Made by a program: the position numbers and the translations under genes | Shown here: in pieces, positions 60,401-64,000 of the stretch | Numbering within the stretch: position 1 is the stretch's first letter | Layout: each line of letters starts with the position of its first letter | DNA from: Aptenodytes patagonicus | Taxonomy: Eukaryota; Chordata; Aves; Sphenisciformes; Spheniscidae | Length of the DNA: 64,000 nucleotides | Reading direction: 5' to 3' | NCBI RefSeq assembly: GCF_965638725.1 | Contig: NC_134962.1 | Location: forward strand, 6,455,501 to 6,519,500 | The notes under the pieces: model-generated | Told to the model about the DNA's origin: nothing | Database searches by the model: none | What the model saw: the letters and a program-made list of their open reading frames with translations, nothing else

Positions 60401-62790
60401 GTAAACAAATACAATTGTTGACAATCTGATGGGCCCTTCGTATGTGGTTTTATGGAGGTATTATTTAGAAGATAAATGTAGCAGATAAATGCTAATACAC
60501 GAATACTGCAGTAATGACTTTGCCTGGTCAGATTGTTTCTAAGATGACCTAACAGATGAGCGGCGGAGGGTGAGTAATCTGCTATCTGAAGTTCTTTGTT
60601 CTTTCATCTCTTCTTCCTGGTCCACAGTCTCTGAGAGGGAGAACATTGGTCTCTTTAACGAGTGGAGCTTGGCATCTGGTGGGTGAAATGGCCTCTGTAA
60701 ACCAGGAGCAGTGTTCGGTGCTGCACCCTCTCTGGCAGCCTTTGGATTCCAGCTGTTGCCTGGAGCTGTTTTGGTTCTTGCTTAAATTAGAGCAGTTCAA
60801 ATGTAATGCTTAGCATAATGGGCATGTCCCCTTTCCAGGCGGGGCTGGGAAGGGTGGGCCAGGGCAGAGCTGCTTGCACCAGGCTGTGTTGCTGCCGTGC
60901 CAGGGTATTTTCCTCCATGCTGTGTGTATGAACAGGGGAGGGCGAGGGGCTGCGGTCAGACACAGTCCCAGTGCTGGCCCTGCTGCCTCTCCTGTGGGAT
61001 GCTGCAGAGTCCAAGCCCCTGCAGCTGCTCGCTGAGGAGTTGAGAGTGCTAAAATCATAACTCTGAAGGGTGACTAGATTCAGATGGCTCTTCTCAAATT
61101 CACATTCTTTAGCCTTGAGTAGAAAAAATGAGGTCCACTCTTTGGCTACATTGCTTAACCCACATCCTTTTACAGAGGCTTTGATGAGCATCTGGCATAA
61201 GAACTGCGCTTTGGCTGGACTCGATTCTGTTGAGTTTAACCCTCCGGTCCTTCCACATGCTGGTCCAAAGTGTGTCCAAATTGTGGTATAACATTTATCC
61301 CCTGCTTTCTAAAAGTGCACTCGCAGCTGGCAGGCACAAATGCAAGCTCTTGGGGCAGGCATAAAACCTGCTCTAAACCAAGCCCAGGTGGGCGTGCATG
61401 GGGACCAAGCAGACCTCAGGCCAGCTCTGTGGACCCCTCTTTGGTCCAGGCCTGCTACAGACCAGTTCAGTAATGTCAGCTCCCAACCTTTCTAGTTCTC
61501 TGCTTGCAAAAGACGGTGTGTCGGTATGTGTAAGGCAAGACGGTACAGGGTGTCCTCAGCTTTCATTTTCCAAAAGTGATTAGGACTTGTTTTGTGCCCT
61601 AATTATTGGGGCATGCAAGGTAGCAGTAGGCTCTCAGCTGTTTGTGGCAAGGACTGTCCTTTTGCGTCTCCTTGTTCTCGACGGTGCCTCTGGGCACTGC
61701 TGAAGCTGTGGTGCTCTGAAATGCCAGCAAAGACTGGGGAGGGGAGCGGGTCGGGCTGTCAAGTAGCTGACAGAAGGGATAAGGGTGTCTCTCCTCCTCA
61801 TCCTCCTCCTCAGCCTACTGGTGCCCGAGCCCCTGCCCTTGCTGCTGCCTTCAGCCGGAGATGTGGGTGCTGAGAATGGCTGAAAGTCAGACCCATCACT
61901 TGTAGTTTAGGGCAGCGTCTCTTCCTACCCATTGGCAATGAGTTTTGTTCAAAGACGGCAGCCCAGGTCTGTGTTGGAGAAAATGCGGGGTCATATCCTT
62001 CTTCTTGTGCCTGTCAAAGCCCATGGGTGGGGAGGGGAGCAGGCAGGGACCTCTGGACCAGCAGCTGAGGATGCTTGCTGTAGGATGCTAATGAAGCAGC
62101 CCAGGTTTTGGGTGCTGACGGACACTTACTGATGCTGGAAGAGGGGGACCTTGGTCCGCCCCTATTCCAAGACTTGTTTTGCATTTGATCTTTGAGGAGC
62201 TGTACAAGCTTGTTCAGAAGCCTTTAAGGTTACTGGCCTGAAACCGTTCTTGGCTGAAATCTTTGAACATCCCTGCTTGGCATCCCACCAAGCTTGTAAG
62301 TGCAGAATTTGGGGAATCACAGACAGGGAGGAAAGGATGCATGGATGCTCTTCAGCTCCAAGCTTCAAATTATTGCCAGTGCCAGTCCGATTTGGACTTC
62401 GTTTCTCCCCACCACCTTCCTGATTACTCTTGAATAGCCTCATCTGTACATGCTCAGTCGAAAAGTAGCCCTACCCTTATTTATGTCTTTTACGTGCTTT
62501 TTTTTAATGTAACTAGAGCGCTGCCATCAAGGGCTACAAGGAACCTGTTCAAACAGAAGATGCCCAGGGGTGGGGGTGGATGAAAAGATGAGAAAATTGG
62601 GAGGAGAGGGAACTGCAGTCAGGGCTGTGCACATCTCTGCTGCGTCTTGCTCTGAGTCACGCAGCCAGGGCAGCTCAGTGGATATCGGAGGTGTTAATGG
62701 AAAATCAGGGATGAAAGTGCTCGCTGCAGATTTGTGAACACTTTTCATTAATTCATCCAGTTAATTTTGCCATGTCTGGAAAAACTCTGT

Positions 62791-62804
62791 GTGTGTGTGT
62801 GTGT
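62791..62804 (+). repeat. (TG)n microsatellite
   Basis: Seven TG dinucleotides followed by TAGAGACC, in intron 1. Confidence 0.8.
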
Positions 62805-64000
62805 AGAGACCTTCCTTTCTCGGGTGTGAGGGGGAGGTGCAGAGGAGGGAGTGTTGCAGTCAGTTGAACTTACTCTAAATCCCCAAGGATTACAGAAGAA
62901 GCCGGGACATGTGGTGTGACATTACAGTGCCACCATGTTTAGCTGATGGTAGGCAGCAATTCATTTACGGATTTCATAAGCTTCAGGACTGGACATGACC
63001 CGACTGTCCCTGGTCTCCGGTGGCTGTGCTGGAGGCCAGTGCCGCTCACTGGGCGCTGCTGTGGGACAGTCCCCACCGAGGTGCCCTGCTCCACACTGTT
63101 GCAGGCTCTTGGCTGGGATCTGTTGAATCACGGTGCTGAGTCACCTGCGTGAACCAGGCTCCGTAAATAACCACAGGCGCTCCACAAAGCGGCTGTGTGC
63201 AGTGAGGAGCAGAAAGTGCTGCTTCATAGTTGGAGCAAGGGCTCTGGGGGCATCCTCATCTCAGCTCTGCCACAGCCTCTCTGTAAGCATCTCCTTTCTC
63301 TCTGCACAGTGCTGTCAGGTATCCTGCTGCTGCTCCACAGGAGGCATGTGCTCGCCCAAGGGCTGGTCGCTGGCAGAGGGCTCGGGTGCCCTGTGCCGTG
63401 GGTTCCCTGCTCATGTCAATAGGCTCGTGCCCCATAATTGCATCCTGCTGCTGGTGGGCTCTTCAGCTCTGTGCCCACACTGGAGCCATGCTCCTCCTGC
63501 ATGCCCAGGAGGGACCGGGGTCCTGGGCAAAGCTGATTGAGAGCTGGGTCTCATTCCTGGGCTGAGTGACTCGTGGAAGACTTTATCCCTCTGAGGTGGA
63601 CGGGCTGGGAGCCTTGGCTTGCCACTTGGCAGCTGATCTAGGTGCCCAGGGTCAGAGTGGGCACTCCTCCGCCTTGCCGTGGTCTGTTCCTCGCTGCCAG
63701 TGGTGCATCTCCCATGCCAAGCTTTGCTCCAGCTGCTCACCCTCTTTGGCTTCCCAGGGACCTTAATTACATCATTCCCTGCTGCGAGCCTCATTTATCT
63801 GTTCATTGACTTCATCCGTAGGCTAAGGCTCTGCTGCAGGAGGAGGAGGGAGGCTGCGGTGTGCCCACCACTGTGGGCAAAGCCTTGCTCTCAAACCCTG
63901 CGTGGGCACCTGCGGGCCCTGCTGGGGTGGTCAGGGGTGCTGCAGGGGCAGGACGGGGTGAGGGAGCTCAAGCTACCTGCCGTTAGAAGTTGTCCTTAGC

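Larger units (their letters stand above)
55664..64000 (+). other. PMEPA1: PMEPA1 intron 1, distal part to window end
   Basis: No PMEPA1 exon 2 is found up to the window end, so intron 1 apparently continues beyond it. A GC-rich patch at about 56.24-56.70 kb, a MIR relic and a TG repeat are the only structures recognised; short frames overlap on both strands. Confidence 0.6.

Noticed and set aside
63228-63310. Possible MIR-like fragment (CATCTCAGCTCTGCCACAG)
   Set aside because: Shares only the generic CAGCTCTGCCAC block; the downstream MIR core is not recognisable.

Overview
The window is vertebrate nuclear DNA, most likely from a bird. Three things point there. A CR1 LINE 3' end lies at 7441-7541 and finishes in the degenerate ATTCTATG-type repeats typical of avian CR1. 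Recognisable interspersed repeats are otherwise sparse, limited to a handful of worn MIR-like relics. The compact, CpG-rich promoter DNA carries the first coding exon of a conserved vertebrate gene. There are no bacterial-style genes, CRISPR arrays or operons.

The one gene I recognise is PMEPA1 (TMEPAI), which encodes a TGF-beta-induced membrane protein that dampens SMAD signalling. Its first coding exon is at 30453-30555 on the + strand. The core NVSCTCNCKRSLFQSMEI is diagnostic, and the exon ends in phase 1 at a perfect GTAAGT donor. It lies in a strong CpG island (about 29.1-31.2 kb) with a palindromic CRE, GC boxes, GGGGCC repeats, a short upstream ORF and a long T tract touching the start codon. 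I do not see exon 2 (ELEFVQIIII...), so everything from 30556 to the end is probably intron 1, at least 33.4 kb long.

Layout: 1-22.8 kb is upstream, probably intergenic DNA with CR1 and MIR relics, a diverged direct-repeat pair (1.9-2.3 kb), a near-perfect 80-bp palindrome (14.0 kb) and several AT-rich stretches that look like conserved non-coding elements. A separate CpG island with promoter-like motifs occupies about 22.8-24.6 kb; the transcript it serves is unknown and could be an upstream PMEPA1 exon or a lncRNA. Within intron 1 are a small CpG-rich patch (33.2-33.9 kb), a 1-kb pyrimidine-biased minisatellite of about 14 copies of a ~71-bp unit (44.74-45.78 kb), and a cluster of SMAD-type GTCTAGAC palindromes (52.08, 55.40 and 55.65 kb).

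The finding I rate highest is that SMAD cluster. Two of the three exact 8-bp SMAD palindromes sit in two diverged copies of a ~48-bp module 245 bp apart, inside the first intron of a gene known to be induced by TGF-beta/SMAD. The palindrome at 14015-14094 and the minisatellite are the other strong structural signals. All long open frames in the window other than the PMEPA1 exon look like by-products of GC-rich or stop-poor sequence.
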